A DNA stretch of 64,000 bases from assembly GCA_934378195.1 (NCBI GenBank), contig CAKRPO010000005.1, positions 34,817 to 98,816 of the forward strand, in the 5' to 3' direction. The notes below the pieces were generated by a model that saw only the letters and a program-made list of their open reading frames with translations, was not told where the DNA came from and searched no databases. Source of the stretch: an uncultured Blautia sp. GTDB taxonomy: Bacteria > Bacillota > Clostridia > Lachnospirales > Lachnospiraceae. The position numbers were made by a program, and so were the translations under genes. Every line of letters begins with the position of its first letter. Position 1 is the first letter of the stretch. Of the stretch, positions 17,076 through 27,030 are shown piece after piece.

Positions 17076-18015
17076 TGTAAAGAAGAATTATAAAGTCCGG
17101 AAAAAAGGAAATTCCTATCGATTGAAAGCAGTGAGTAATGTTTCTTTTTCTGTAAAAGAAGGCGAATGTGTAGGACTGGTAGGGGAAAGCGGCTGTGGTA
17201 AAAGTACGCTTGGACGCCTTATAACCGGTTTGGAAGTGCCGGATACGGGTGACATTGAATTTAAAGGGGAATCCATTTATGGAGGAAAGAATAAAAGACT
17301 TAAATTCTGTCAGAATATACAAATGGTATTTCAGGACAGCCTGGAGGCTGTAAATCCACGTTTCACTGCCAGGCAGATAGTGGAAGAGCCTCTTATTAAT
17401 CTGAAGAAAATATCTGCGTCAGAAAGAAGCAATGAAGTGGAAAAACTTCTGAAACAGGTAGGTATACCTGCTGACGAAAAAAATAAATATGCGCAGGAGT
17501 TCAGCGGAGGGCAGCTTCAGAGAGTGTGTATAGCCAGGGCACTGGCTTCCGAACCGGAACTGATTGTTCTGGATGAACCCCTGAGTTGTCTGGATGTATC
17601 TGTACAGGCGCAGGTGTTGAATCTTCTGAGAGATATCAAAGAGCAGAGAAGGTTGTCCTATATTTTGATTTCACATGATCTGGAAGCGGTATACTATCTT
17701 GCTGATTCTCTGGTAGTTATGTATGGTGGACAGATTATGGAAAGAATTGAAGATATATCTTTGTTTGAAAAAATGATCCATCCCTACACCAGAATGTTAC
17801 TTAGATCTGTACCGGAATACAGGGAAAAATTTGGGGAAAAAGAAAGCCAGGCAGAATCTGTATGGGTGGATCTTGGGGTTCAGAAAGAAGGATTTGAAGG
17901 CTGCCCTTACTATGGCCGCTGTCGGGAGGAATTACCGGTATGTAAAGAACAGAGACCGGATATGAAAGAAGTTGAAAAAGGACATTTTGTAGCATGTCAC
18001 AAATGGAGGAAATAA
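17053..18015 (+). CDS. Nickel/peptide ABC transporter ATPase (NikE-like)
   Basis: A 320-residue second ATPase, partner of the preceding one. Walker A GESGCGKST near 45, the Q-loop in MVFQDSLEAVNP, signature FSGGQLQR, Walker B LIVLDEPLSCLD and ISHDLEAVYY are all intact. The tail repeats the cysteine-bearing motif CPYYGRCREELPVCK seen in the NikD-like protein. It overlaps the upstream ATPase and is followed after 11 bases by the exporter-type ABC genes, so the whole stretch reads as one operon. Confidence 0.9.
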   Translation: MDLLTINNVKKNYKVRKKGNSYRLKAVSNVSFSVKEGECVGLVGESGCGKSTLGRLITGLEVPDTGDIEFKGESIYGGKNKRLKFCQNIQMVFQDSLEAVNPRFTARQIVEEPLINLKKISASERSNEVEKLLKQVGIPADEKNKYAQEFSGGQLQRVCIARALASEPELIVLDEPLSCLDVSVQAQVLNLLRDIKEQRRLSYILISHDLEAVYYLADSLVVMYGGQIMERIEDISLFEKMIHPYTRMLLRSVPEYREKFGEKESQAESVWVDLGVQKEGFEGCPYYGRCREELPVCKEQRPDMKEVEKGHFVACHKWRK

Positions 18016-18026
18016 TTTAAGAAGGT

Positions 18027-19766
18027 ATGAAATATTATATACGAGTAGCAAAATTCAATAAATATATAAAGGGCGAATTGTTTCTGAAGGTGTTCCTGAG
18101 TCTTCTTGTAACAGCAACCTATGTACTTCAGGCAATCTGTCTTTCGCAGGGGATTGCAAGAGTCTTTTCGGGCGATAACTTTCAAAAGGCAGCAGTATGT
18201 TATGTGGCAGTTGCTGCATTGATAGCCATTCGTGCTTTGCTTGTCAGGTATCTGGAGGGTTATACAAAAAAAGTAGCGGGTAAACTGAAAGGAATTTTAA
18301 GAGAAAAGATCATTGGGAAACTGTTGTTGCTTGGCCCTGCTTATCAGGCAGACAAAAGATCAGGAAAAATGCAGTCTCTGGTTACTGATGGAGTAGAATA
18401 CCTGGAACCCTATCTTGTTAATTATATTCCACAGATATTTGTAGTTCTTTTGTCAGTAATACCAATGTGGATCTATATTTTTGTTCTGAGCAAAGAAGCC
18501 GGTATTATTTTGATAGCGGCTATTATTCTGGCAATTATTGTGCCTCATATGCTGATGCCGTTTACAAGTAAGTCTTCGATAGGTTACTGGAGAGAATATG
18601 CCGTATTAAATGCCCAGTATGTAGACACCATGCAGGGAATGAACACTTTAAAAATGTTTGCATCAGAAAAAAATAAAGGCGAAGAACTTCACAGGAACAG
18701 TGAGAGTTTTCGGCAGAGACAAATCGTAAATACAAGAAATTCGCTGGTATCATCAGCTTTTATTATATTTATGATGGGTGCAGGAACTTCAATTACTACA
18801 GGAATTGCAGCTTACTCCTGCAGCAGAGGAACGCTTTCCTATGTGGGACTTCTGAACATAATGTTTCTGGTTATCGAATGTGTCAGGCCGGTAGGTGAAA
18901 TGAATAATGCCTGGCATTCCAGCTATCTTGGATTATCTGTGTCAAGGGAATTCATTGAAATTATGGATGAACCGGTAAAAATACAGAAACCAAAACACCC
19001 GGAAAAATTTGCTGCCACAAAAACTCTCCCTGACATTGAATTCCGGAATGTGGAATTTAGTTATGATTCCAGGAGAGAGATGGCTTTAAGAAACGTATCT
19101 TTTGAAGTAGAAGGTGGACAGACGGTTGCTTTTGTAGGAGAGTCAGGTTCGGGAAAATCAACAATTATAAATTTACTTATGAGATTTTATGATGCAGAGA
19201 ATGGCCAGATACGTATAAACAATATAGATATTAAAAAAATGGATCCGGATGAACTGCGTAAAAATATGGCAGTAGTATTCCAGAATACATATCTGTTTTT
19301 CGGAACAGTAATGGAAAATATCCGTATGGCAAGACCGGAAGCATCCGAAGCAGAAGTTTATCAGGCAGCTAAGATCGCACATGCACATGAGTTTATCATG
19401 GAACTGGAAAATGGGTACGATACTCTTGTTGGAGAAAGAGGAACTACTTTGTCAGGAGGACAGAGACAGAGAATATCAATTGCCAGAGCTATCCTAAAAA
19501 ATGCATCGATACTGATCATGGATGAGGCAACTTCCAGTGTGGATGCGGCCACAGAAGAAATAATCCAGGAAACATTAAATGGTCTCAGAAAGAAATATAC
19601 AACAATTCTGATCGCCCATCGCCTGTCTACTGTTCAGAATGCGGACAAAATTTATGTGTTAAATAACGGAAAGATTGTCGAGGAAGGAAAACATGAAGAA
19701 TTAATAGAAAAGAAAGGATTCTATTACTCGCTGATTGAGGCACAGAAAAAGGGTGAACAGTTATGA
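18027..19766 (+). CDS. Exporter-fold ABC half-transporter, CydD-like (first of pair)
   Basis: A 579-residue protein with an N-terminal six-helix membrane domain (about 1-320) and a C-terminal ATPase: Walker A GESGSGKST near 373, signature LSGGQRQRIS and Walker B ILIMDEATSSVD, H-loop AHRLST. The cytoplasmic loop motif YVDTMQGMNTLKMF resembles the CydD/YbtP/IrtA branch rather than drug pumps. A weak SD precedes the ATG, 11 bases after the NikE-like gene; the stop overlaps the next start by four bases. YbtP/Q and IrtA/B proteins of this fold import metal-siderophores, so a role in handling the metal complex taken up by the nik genes is possible; export of a chelator is the other option. Confidence 0.85.
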   Translation: MKYYIRVAKFNKYIKGELFLKVFLSLLVTATYVLQAICLSQGIARVFSGDNFQKAAVCYVAVAALIAIRALLVRYLEGYTKKVAGKLKGILREKIIGKLLLLGPAYQADKRSGKMQSLVTDGVEYLEPYLVNYIPQIFVVLLSVIPMWIYIFVLSKEAGIILIAAIILAIIVPHMLMPFTSKSSIGYWREYAVLNAQYVDTMQGMNTLKMFASEKNKGEELHRNSESFRQRQIVNTRNSLVSSAFIIFMMGAGTSITTGIAAYSCSRGTLSYVGLLNIMFLVIECVRPVGEMNNAWHSSYLGLSVSREFIEIMDEPVKIQKPKHPEKFAATKTLPDIEFRNVEFSYDSRREMALRNVSFEVEGGQTVAFVGESGSGKSTIINLLMRFYDAENGQIRINNIDIKKMDPDELRKNMAVVFQNTYLFFGTVMENIRMARPEASEAEVYQAAKIAHAHEFIMELENGYDTLVGERGTTLSGGQRQRISIARAILKNASILIMDEATSSVDAATEEIIQETLNGLRKKYTTILIAHRLSTVQNADKIYVLNNGKIVEEGKHEELIEKKGFYYSLIEAQKKGEQL

Positions 19767-21484
19767 AAAATGTGAGATATCTTCTGAGTCAGCTGAAACC
19801 ATATAAACTAAAAATCGTACTGGTGGTAGTTTCAGGAATACTAAAAGAATTAAGTGTGATAGCAGCTGTAGGTATCTGTGCATACATGGCAGCAGTAGCA
19901 GGTATTGGAAATATGCCTTTGAAAAAAAGTTATCTGGAAATACTTTTTCTTGTAGTACTTTCGAGAGCAGTTTTTTCCTATACAGAAAGTTTTCTGTCAC
20001 ATGATGTGGCCTACCATATTCTGGTTGATTTTCGAGTAAAGCTTTATAACAGTTTTATTCATTTATGTCCCGATATTTTGTTCAGACAACGTTCAGGTCA
20101 GATTTCCACAACGTTGATGAATGATGTGGAAGTACTGGAGTGGTTTTACGCTCATACAGCGGGATATGTTGTTGTCGATTCAGTGGTAGTTCTGATACTT
20201 GTGGTTTTTCTCTGGAGCAGACACTGGAGTCTTGGCGTTCTGCTTTTGCTTGGAGTTGGAGTACTTCTTGTTATTCCGTTTCTTATGAAAAACAAAGCAG
20301 ATATACAGGGAAAAGAAAGCAGATTCAGACTTGGTGAAGCCAATTCAGTAACACTTGAGGGTGTTAATGGAATGAATGAATTGCTGATGTTGAATGCAGT
20401 AGACAGATATCAGAAAAAGAACAGAAAATTCATGGATGCACTGGTAGATATACAGGTGAAGTATGCACAGAGAATGGGAACAGAAGGGGGACTTCTTCAG
20501 ATGACTTCCGGCATCACTGCTGTCATTATTAATATTTGTGCAGTATGGCTGGTATTACATAACCAACTCAGCCTGAACTGGTTTGCAGTAGTGGGAACTA
20601 CTGTCTGGCTGACATTTGCACCTGTTCTTGAATTATGTAATATGGCCAGAAATTTTGGTATAATATTTGCCGCCTCTGGAAGAATCAGTAATGTTCTTAC
20701 AGGAGAACCGCTGGTAAAAGATAAAGGACAGGATATAGCAGTGACTGAAGTAAATCCGGAAATAAAATTCGAGCATGTGTATTATCGTTATGTGAATACT
20801 GCAGAAGATGTATTAAAAGATATTTCTTTTGCAGCACCAAAAGGAAAGGTTACAGCACTGGTAGGAGAATCCGGAGCAGGAAAAACAACCTGTAGCAATC
20901 TTCTTATCAGAATGTGGGATGTGAAGTCAGGACAGATTTCCATAGGCGGAAAGGATATCAGGCAGATGTCTCTGGACAGCCTGCATCATCTGATTTCTGT
21001 AGTTCCCCAGGAGGTTTACCTTTTTAATGTTTCTATTGGGGATAATATTCGGCTGGGACGTCCGGAAGCCACAGATGAAGAGGTAAGGCAGGCTGCAGAG
21101 ATGGCCAGAGTGGATGAATTTATTGAAAGTCTGCCGGAAGGATATAATACAGTAACAGGAGAACGTGGTGTTCAGATATCCGGTGGTCAGCGCCAGAGGA
21201 TTGCTATCGCCAGAGCCCTTCTTATGGATGCCCCGATACTGGTTATGGATGAAGCTGTTTCCAGTTTGGATACCAAGACAGATCTTGAAATTCAGAAAAC
21301 TTTGCGCAGCATTGCAAAAAAGAAAACTATTATTCTGGTTGCACACAGACTTTCGACAATTCGTGAAGCAGATAAGCTGGTCGTTTTCAAAAATGGTGAG
21401 ATAGTAGAGACAGGTACACATGAACAATTATATAAAAATGACGGATATTATAAAGAACTCATAAAATCTCAGGTACAGTTATAA
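19763..21484 (+). CDS. Exporter-fold ABC half-transporter, CydC-like (second of pair)
   Basis: A 573-residue half-transporter translated through an ATGA overlap with its partner, so the two very likely form a heterodimer. The membrane domain has about six helices and the loop motif VTLEGVNGMNELLML, the counterpart of the CydD-like motif upstream. The ATPase has Walker A GESGAGKTT, signature ISGGQRQRIA, Walker B ILVMDEAVSSLD (Ala-Val replaces the usual Ala-Thr) and AHRLST. The catalytic glutamate is present in both halves, so both ATP sites may be active. Last gene of the nik-type operon. Confidence 0.85.
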   Translation: MKNVRYLLSQLKPYKLKIVLVVVSGILKELSVIAAVGICAYMAAVAGIGNMPLKKSYLEILFLVVLSRAVFSYTESFLSHDVAYHILVDFRVKLYNSFIHLCPDILFRQRSGQISTTLMNDVEVLEWFYAHTAGYVVVDSVVVLILVVFLWSRHWSLGVLLLLGVGVLLVIPFLMKNKADIQGKESRFRLGEANSVTLEGVNGMNELLMLNAVDRYQKKNRKFMDALVDIQVKYAQRMGTEGGLLQMTSGITAVIINICAVWLVLHNQLSLNWFAVVGTTVWLTFAPVLELCNMARNFGIIFAASGRISNVLTGEPLVKDKGQDIAVTEVNPEIKFEHVYYRYVNTAEDVLKDISFAAPKGKVTALVGESGAGKTTCSNLLIRMWDVKSGQISIGGKDIRQMSLDSLHHLISVVPQEVYLFNVSIGDNIRLGRPEATDEEVRQAAEMARVDEFIESLPEGYNTVTGERGVQISGGQRQRIAIARALLMDAPILVMDEAVSSLDTKTDLEIQKTLRSIAKKKTIILVAHRLSTIREADKLVVFKNGEIVETGTHEQLYKNDGYYKELIKSQVQL

Positions 21485-21510
21485 ATGTCATGTGTCAGGC
21501 AAAACACTGC

Positions 21511-21755
21511 CTACTTAACTTTTATGGTTGTAAAAGCTTCGTTTTTGTTTTTATCTCGTGTTGCAATTCGGAGTCTGGTTCCTTTTTTCTGTTTCGCAAT
21601 ACGTACAGAGAATTTTCCGTTTGCAGATACCTTGCTTTTGTATGTTTTCTTTCCACCGGTGATGATAATGGAGGTTTTTTTCTGTACTTTGTCGGTTACT
21701 TTTCTGAAAGACGAACGAACCTTTTTCGCAGAGATGCGGGAAAGGTTTTTTGCTT
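21511..21755 (-). pseudogene. C-terminal remnant of a surface protein with a bacterial Ig-like domain
   Basis: On the minus strand about 75 codons end at a stop near 21511 and read as one basic beta-sandwich repeat: KVTDKVQKKTSIIITGGK, then YKSKVSANGKFSVRIAKQ and KKGTRLRIATRDKN. This is typical of the last Ig-like (Big_6-type) domain of secreted Lachnospiraceae proteins. The rest of the gene is missing; its upstream side runs into the group II intron at 21763, and beyond that the ORF reads intron DNA, so insertion and deletion destroyed the gene. Confidence 0.55.
21718..21751 (+). terminator. Terminator-like hairpin just before the group II intron
   Basis: AACCTTTTTCGC with GCGGGAAAGGTT and then TTTTTT. 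It lies immediately upstream of the intron's 5' end, and group IIC introns are known to insert downstream of such terminators; it would also end the nik/ABC operon. Confidence 0.6.
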
Positions 21756-22033
21756 TATAGGAGTGTGCCCAGCAAAGCTGGGGCACACCAATCGGTGTAA
21801 GTCCGATTATGGTAATCACCAGTGAGCCATATAGTCAAATCCGGTGCGTTGTAGTAATACAGGGTACTAAGCGGATGGGTAATGTAGCTTCATAAGAAGT
21901 GCTAACAATCATGCAGACCGCAACATAAAGTGAATCCTGCCGTATCGTAAATAAAACTTCTATGATCTCTCGGAATTCTGATTGATCATGCCAGAGAAAC
22001 TCTGGCTAGTGTAATGTCTCATTGACTTTCAGT

Positions 22034-22142
22034 TAAATAACGCAGAATGTTTTTTCATCGACAAGGCGACTGAACGAGGCGATGCGGTGGCATCGTTGAG
22101 CGAAGTCAACGCAGTGCGATGAGAAAACAGACAAGTTATTTA
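22034..22142. repeat. 109-bp imperfect palindromic element inside the intron
   Basis: TAAATAAC (22034-22041) pairs with GTTATTTA (22135-22142), and GTTTTTTCATCG (22049-22060) with CGATGAGAAAAC (22117-22128). Inside lies a second hairpin, GCGATGC / GCATCGT. The whole forms one long branched stem typical of a REP- or MITE-like element that landed in the intron. Confidence 0.5.
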
Positions 22143-22153
22143 GCGAAATATCA

Positions 22154-22687
22154 ATGATACAGTACACTAGGATTCTTGTAAGATACGCCGACGATACAGT
22201 AATAATCTGTAAAAACAAGAAAAGTGCGAATCATGCACAAAGCCTGTTGCAATATATCATGGGAAAGCTGGACTTAAGATTACACCCAGTAAAAACGAAA
22301 ATAATAAACATATGGGACGGGACAGAGGGATTTGACTTTCTTGGACTGCACCACAGGAGATTTTCGAAAATAAATAAGAAAGGGAACCGATATGGAGAGA
22401 CATATCAATACCCAAGCAAGAAAGCCATGAAGAAAATGAAACGGACTGTCAAAGAGAGTATAAATCAGAGATATCTGTTGGTAAAAACAGAAGAAGAATT
22501 GATAAAAGTTCTAAATCTTAAAATAACAGGATGGAGAAACTATTATAAAACGGGGAAAGAGGGCAAAAGCCCTCTGACCTACTCTACAACAAAACAGGAA
22601 ATCTGTGTGTTGCAAATAAAGAATGTGGATGTTACAATGTACTGCAACAAGAAGAGTAAAATAAATGTTACTGCTCATTTAGTTTAA
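22154..22687 (+). pseudogene. Truncated group II intron reverse transcriptase/maturase
   Basis: 178 codons beginning inside the catalytic palm: YADDTVI (RT domain 5, the two catalytic Asp), then KTKIINIWDGTEGFDFLG (RT6-7) and the thumb/maturase X segment LNLKITGWRNYYKTG. The fingers domain with RT0-RT4 is missing and the C-terminus after the X domain turns into unrelated codons. It cannot be an active enzyme. Confidence 0.85.
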
Positions 22688-22797
22688 TCTGTGAACAGTT
22701 ACAAATAAATCTGTCTGTGAAAGGACAGAACAGTTACAGACAAACAGAAAATCACAGATATGTGATACAGAAAAGACAGCTTCAGGGGGCATGATTA

Positions 22798-24099
22798 TTG
22801 AAACAAAATGAAAACACAAAATATGTGAAACTTGGTATTACAGGAGCAGCAGTTCTGGCATTTGGACTTGCTATCATGTACATTCTGAATCAGAGCAAGA
22901 ATATTGCAGCTGGTATTCAGACAGTATTTAATATTCTGAAGCCATTCCTGTATGGTGCACTGATTGCATATCTTCTGGCACCAATCTGCAATCGGATGGA
23001 TGAATGTTTTTTAAGATGGTTTCCGAAAGCAACAGAGAAACAGAAAAAAGGATTGAAATTTCTTTCTATAGCGATTGCTGTTATCTGCGCGGTAACAATT
23101 GTAGTATTGCTGATTATTCTGATTCTTCCACAGGTATGGGACAGCACAGTTAAGATTATTCGGCTCCTTCCATCAAGACTTGCATACTGCAACCGTATGA
23201 TCGATAAGCTGCTTGCAGATCAGCCGGAACTGCAGACATATTTCAATCATTTTTCTTCACAGATTGAGAGTGGACTGAATGATATTCTGAATGCAAACTC
23301 CAGCATGATGCAGACGATTCAGGGAATTGTCAACAATATTACTGTACAGCTGATCGAGGTATTGAGTGTATTCAAGAATATGTTTCTTGGATTCTTGATC
23401 GCTGTTTATCTCCTTGCAAGCCGCAAGCTGTTCGGTGCACAGGCAAAGCTTCTTCTGTATGGAATCTTCCCAAACAAATGGGCCAGGATCATTGAAGAAG
23501 AAGTCCGTTATACAGATAAGATGTTCAACGGATTCTTCGTTGGAAAGATTATTGATTCTGCAATCATTGGCCTGATCTGTTTTGCAGGAACGACTTTGCT
23601 GGGATTTGAGTCCGCGGCGTTTATCAGCGTGGTGATCGGCGTGACAAATATTATCCCGTTTTTTGGTCCGTTTATCGGTGCAATTCCGTGTGCGTTATTG
23701 CTGCTTCTGGGAAGGAATCCATGGGATGCTTTGTATTTTCTGATCTTTATTGTTATTCTGCAGCAGGTAGATGGAAATATCATCGGACCGAAGATCCTTG
23801 GAAATACGACAGGAGTTTCCAGTTTCTGGGTACTGTTTTCAATTCTCTTATTCGGTGGTCTTTGGGGAATTGTCGGAATGGTGATTGCAGTTCCGTTGTT
23901 TGGAGTACTTTATGATATTATCCGTAAACTCACGACCCGTGGACTTCAAAGAAACAGGCGGGAAGATATGCTTGAGGAATACGATGAGAATTTCCATATG
24001 AAGAAAGAAGAGATGGAGAAGGATTCGAAACCTTCATTCAGCGAGAAAATCAATGAACGTATTAATGAGCGTATAAATAAAAATGCAAATAATAAATGA
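22798..24099 (+). CDS. AI-2E/PerM-family membrane protein
   Basis: A 433-residue integral membrane protein with about eight helices and a long charged C-terminal tail (residues 385-433, lysine- and glutamate-rich, with an NERINERIN repeat). The core motifs are the family's GALIAYLLAPICN, the hydrophilic loop before a helix with FLIAVYLLASRK, and the C-terminal FIGAIPCALLLLL and IIGPKILGNTTGVSSFWVL blocks. Family members export small compounds or act as Na+/H+ antiporters; the true substrate is unknown. The start is TTG at 22798 with GGGGG eight bases ahead. Monocistronic with a terminator shared with typA. Confidence 0.85.
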   Translation: MKQNENTKYVKLGITGAAVLAFGLAIMYILNQSKNIAAGIQTVFNILKPFLYGALIAYLLAPICNRMDECFLRWFPKATEKQKKGLKFLSIAIAVICAVTIVVLLIILILPQVWDSTVKIIRLLPSRLAYCNRMIDKLLADQPELQTYFNHFSSQIESGLNDILNANSSMMQTIQGIVNNITVQLIEVLSVFKNMFLGFLIAVYLLASRKLFGAQAKLLLYGIFPNKWARIIEEEVRYTDKMFNGFFVGKIIDSAIIGLICFAGTTLLGFESAAFISVVIGVTNIIPFFGPFIGAIPCALLLLLGRNPWDALYFLIFIVILQQVDGNIIGPKILGNTTGVSSFWVLFSILLFGGLWGIVGMVIAVPLFGVLYDIIRKLTTRGLQRNRREDMLEEYDENFHMKKEEMEKDSKPSFSEKINERINERINKNANNK

Positions 24100-24172
24100 G
24101 AACAATGAATAAGAGCAATGAATGAAAAGTGCTATCATTTGTATTTGCAGAAGATGGTTTTATAGAAAAATG

Positions 24173-24219
24173 AAACAGCGTAGCTTTTGAGTAATCTCAT
24201 TGGCTACGCTGTTTTTCTA
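24173..24219. terminator. Terminator between the PerM-like and typA genes
   Basis: AAACAGCGTAGC (24173-24184) pairs perfectly with GCTACGCTGTTT (24203-24214), flanked by A- and T-runs; suitable for both converging transcripts. Confidence 0.8.
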
Positions 24220-24238
24220 TTGAAATATTTTATTCAAA

Positions 24239-26071
24239 TCACTGCTTACGGAATGCAGCACGTTTTCTTTCTCTAGGATCAAGGATTCTCTTACGGATAC
24301 GAAGACTTTCTGGTGTTACTTCCAGAAGTTCGTCCTGATCGATGAATTCGATTGCCTGTTCCAGGCTGAGAACTCTCGGCGGTGTCAGCTTCAGAGCTTC
24401 ATCAGCGGAAGAAGAACGGGTATTGGTCAGATGTTTGGTCTTGCAGACATTCAGCTCGATATCCTCGGCTTTACCATTCTGACCGATGACCATACCACTG
24501 TATACTTTTTCGCCAGGTCCGACGAAGAGTGTTCCACGATCCTGTGCGGAGAACAGACCATATGCAACAGCTTCACCGGATTCGAATGCGATCAGGGATC
24601 CCTGTTTACGATACTGGAAATCTCCCTTGTATGGTGCATATCCATCGAATGTAGTATTCAGAATACCGGTACCCTTGGTAGAAGTAAGGAACTCACCACG
24701 GAAACCGATCAGTCCACGGGATGGGATATGGAATTCCAGACGTACGGAACCATCACTTGCGGTACTCATTCCCTGAAGTTCACCTTTACGTTCACTCAGT
24801 TTCTGAATGACTGTACCGGAGAATTCTTCCGGAACATCAACATAAGCGATTTCCATTGGCTCAAGCTTCTTGCCACGTTCATCAATATGATACAGAACTT
24901 CTGGTTTACTTACAGCGAATTCATAACCTTCACGACGCATGTTCTCAATCAGTACGGACAGATGAAGCTCACCACGTCCGGAAACTTTGAAGCACTCTGT
25001 GGAATCCGTGTCTTCTACACGAAGGCTGACGTCTGTGTTCAGCTCGCGGTAGAGACGGTCACGAAGATGACGGGATGTAATATATTTACCTTCCTGTCCG
25101 GCAAGCGGGCTGTCATTTACCATGAAATTCATGGAAAGAGTAGGCTCGGAGATCTTCTGGAATGGAATGGCCTCCGGGTTATCTCCGCCGCAGAGAGTAT
25201 CACCGATATGGATATCTTCGATACCGGAGATTGCTACGATGGATCCGATGGAAGCTTCTTTGACTTCTACTTTGTTCAGACCATCAAACTCATAGAGCTT
25301 GCTGATCTTTACTTTCTTACGTTTATCGAGATCGTGGTGGTTCAGAAGAGTCAGCTCCTGGTTGACTGCAATCTTACCATTTTCAACTTTGCCGACACCG
25401 ATACGTCCAACATATTCATTGTAATCGATCGTACTGATCAGTACCTGTGTGTCAGCATTCGGATCACCTTCCGGTGCCGGGATATATTTCAGGATCGTTT
25501 CAAACAGCGGAGCCATGTTTTCCGGGGTGTCTGAGAGATCAAGAACAGCGTGTCCGGCTTTGGCGGATGCATACAGGAACGGGCAGTCGAGCTGCTCGTC
25601 AGATGCATCAAGGTCCATGAGAAGTTCCAGAACTTCATCAATAACTTCCTCTGGACGAGCTTCCGGACGGTCGATCTTGTTGATGCAGACGATGACGTGA
25701 AGGTTCAGCTCCAGAGCTTTACGGAGAACGAATTTAGTCTGCGGCATGGCACCCTCAAAGGCATCTACCAGAAGAATAACGCCGTCTACCATTTTGAGGA
25801 CACGTTCTACTTCACCACCGAAGTCTGCATGTCCAGGTGTGTCGATGATGTTGATCTTGACTCCTTTGTAATGAACAGCAGTGTTTTTGGATAAAATAGT
25901 AATTCCACGCTCACGCTCAATGTCATTGGAGTCCATGACACGTTCCTGAACTTCCTGGTTTTCACGGAATACACCACTCTGTTTGAGCAGCTGGTCAACC
26001 AGGGTTGTTTTACCGTGATCGACATGGGCGATAATGGCAACGTTACGTACGTCTTCGCGTTTGGTCTTCAT
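24239..26071 (-). CDS. typA: Ribosome-associated translational GTPase TypA/BipA
   Basis: A 610-residue GTPase related to EF-G and LepA, involved in ribosome assembly and stress adaptation. The G domain shows [12 protein letters not shown] (G1), ERGITI (G2), [14 protein letters not shown] (G3) and [11 protein letters not shown] (G4); domain II, the EF-G-like domain III and V, and the BipA-specific C-terminal domain ending in [13 protein letters not shown] follow. Length is standard for the family. A SD of the AAAGGA type lies before the ATG on the minus strand. Single-gene unit. Confidence 0.96.
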   Translation of the reverse strand: MKTKREDVRNVAIIAHVDHGKTTLVDQLLKQSGVFRENQEVQERVMDSNDIERERGITILSKNTAVHYKGVKINIIDTPGHADFGGEVERVLKMVDGVILLVDAFEGAMPQTKFVLRKALELNLHVIVCINKIDRPEARPEEVIDEVLELLMDLDASDEQLDCPFLYASAKAGHAVLDLSDTPENMAPLFETILKYIPAPEGDPNADTQVLISTIDYNEYVGRIGVGKVENGKIAVNQELTLLNHHDLDKRKKVKISKLYEFDGLNKVEVKEASIGSIVAISGIEDIHIGDTLCGGDNPEAIPFQKISEPTLSMNFMVNDSPLAGQEGKYITSRHLRDRLYRELNTDVSLRVEDTDSTECFKVSGRGELHLSVLIENMRREGYEFAVSKPEVLYHIDERGKKLEPMEIAYVDVPEEFSGTVIQKLSERKGELQGMSTASDGSVRLEFHIPSRGLIGFRGEFLTSTKGTGILNTTFDGYAPYKGDFQYRKQGSLIAFESGEAVAYGLFSAQDRGTLFVGPGEKVYSGMVIGQNGKAEDIELNVCKTKHLTNTRSSSADEALKLTPPRVLSLEQAIEFIDQDELLEVTPESLRIRKRILDPRERKRAAFRKQ

Positions 26072-26264
26072 AAAAATCGAAATCCTTTCTTTTTCTTTCT
26101 ATATTAATGTAAAATTTTTTTTGTGATACGATATTCCAGTTTACCACATTTTTCGCAGATTACAAGGAGTTATAGAAACTTTTTTAAATTTTTGGTTCTA
26201 AATCTTCCAGGGTATTCATAGCTTAGTATAGATAAAATACCCAAAGAGGAAGGAGAACAACATT

Positions 26265-26891
26265 ATGGCAGACAAAATCATTGAAAACAATCAGGTATCA
26301 ATTATGGGGAAGATTGATACCGGCTTTACATTCAGTCATCAGGTATTTGGTGAAGGCTTTTATACCATGGAGCTTCTTGTGCACAGGCTGAGTGATTCTG
26401 AGGACAGGATTCCGGTTATGGTCTCTGAAAGGCTTCTGGATATAACACAGGACTATACAGGGCAGTATATAGAGATTCATGGGCAGTTCCGCTCCTATAA
26501 CAGGCATGAGGAGAAACATAATCGACTGGTTCTTTCTGTTTTTGCAAGAGAGGTGAATTTTGTGGAAGAACAGGATGAGACGGCACCAGTCAATCAGATT
26601 TTTCTGGATGGTTATATCTGTAAACCTCCGGTTTACCGTAAAACTCCGCTTGGAAGGGAAATTGCGGATATGCTTCTGGCAGTAAACAGACCTTATGGAA
26701 AATCGGATTACATACCATGTATCTGCTGGGGCAGAAATGCCAGATATGCATCGGCATTTACAGTTGGAGGGCATGTGCTTCTGTGGGGAAGGATCCAGAG
26801 TCGTGAATATATGAAGAGAACCGGTGAAAATCAGTCTGAGAGAAGGACTGCATACGAGGTTTCTGTAAGCAAACTGGAATATATAGATTAG
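26265..26891 (+). CDS. Single-stranded DNA-binding-protein-like protein with two OB folds
   Basis: A 208-residue protein in which two OB-fold halves can be seen, about residues 8-105 and 110-205. The second half matches SSB best: VNQIFLDGYICKPPVYRKTPLGREIADMLLAV and then YIPCICWGRNA. The acidic C-terminal tail that recruits partners in true SSB is missing; it ends at KLEYID. It may be a diverged SSB paralogue acting in competence, recombination or mobile-element replication. AGGAAGGAG precedes the ATG. A GGGTATT/AATACCC dyad at about 26212-26245 sits in front of it. Confidence 0.65.
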   Translation: MADKIIENNQVSIMGKIDTGFTFSHQVFGEGFYTMELLVHRLSDSEDRIPVMVSERLLDITQDYTGQYIEIHGQFRSYNRHEEKHNRLVLSVFAREVNFVEEQDETAPVNQIFLDGYICKPPVYRKTPLGREIADMLLAVNRPYGKSDYIPCICWGRNARYASAFTVGGHVLLWGRIQSREYMKRTGENQSERRTAYEVSVSKLEYID

Positions 26892-27030
26892 GGGTAATGA
26901 TTCAGCAATATTCTTCACGTAGTGTCATGTGGGGGCAAAGTAGTTCGGTATTGCTTTTTTAGCGGAACTGAGGTAAGATAAAACCAATAATGCGATAAGC
27001 GAGTCTTAAACAACATTAAGAGGAAGTATT

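Larger units (their letters stand above)
21763..22687 (+). mobile_element. Degenerate group II intron
   Basis: The 5' end GTGTGCCCAGC (21763 on) fits the GUGYG start of bacterial group II introns, and the 200 bases that follow (with CACACCAATCGGTGTAAG and repeated GGGTACTAAGCGG-type elements) look like domain I. The intron protein is cut down to its second half (22154-22687) and a folded element (22034-22142) occupies the place of the missing part. No domain V hairpin was found downstream, so the ribozyme should be dead. Confidence 0.7.

Noticed and set aside
24431-25534. 367-codon plus-strand ORF opposite typA
   Set aside because: TypA on the minus strand is certain; the plus frame has no ribosome site or recognised domain.
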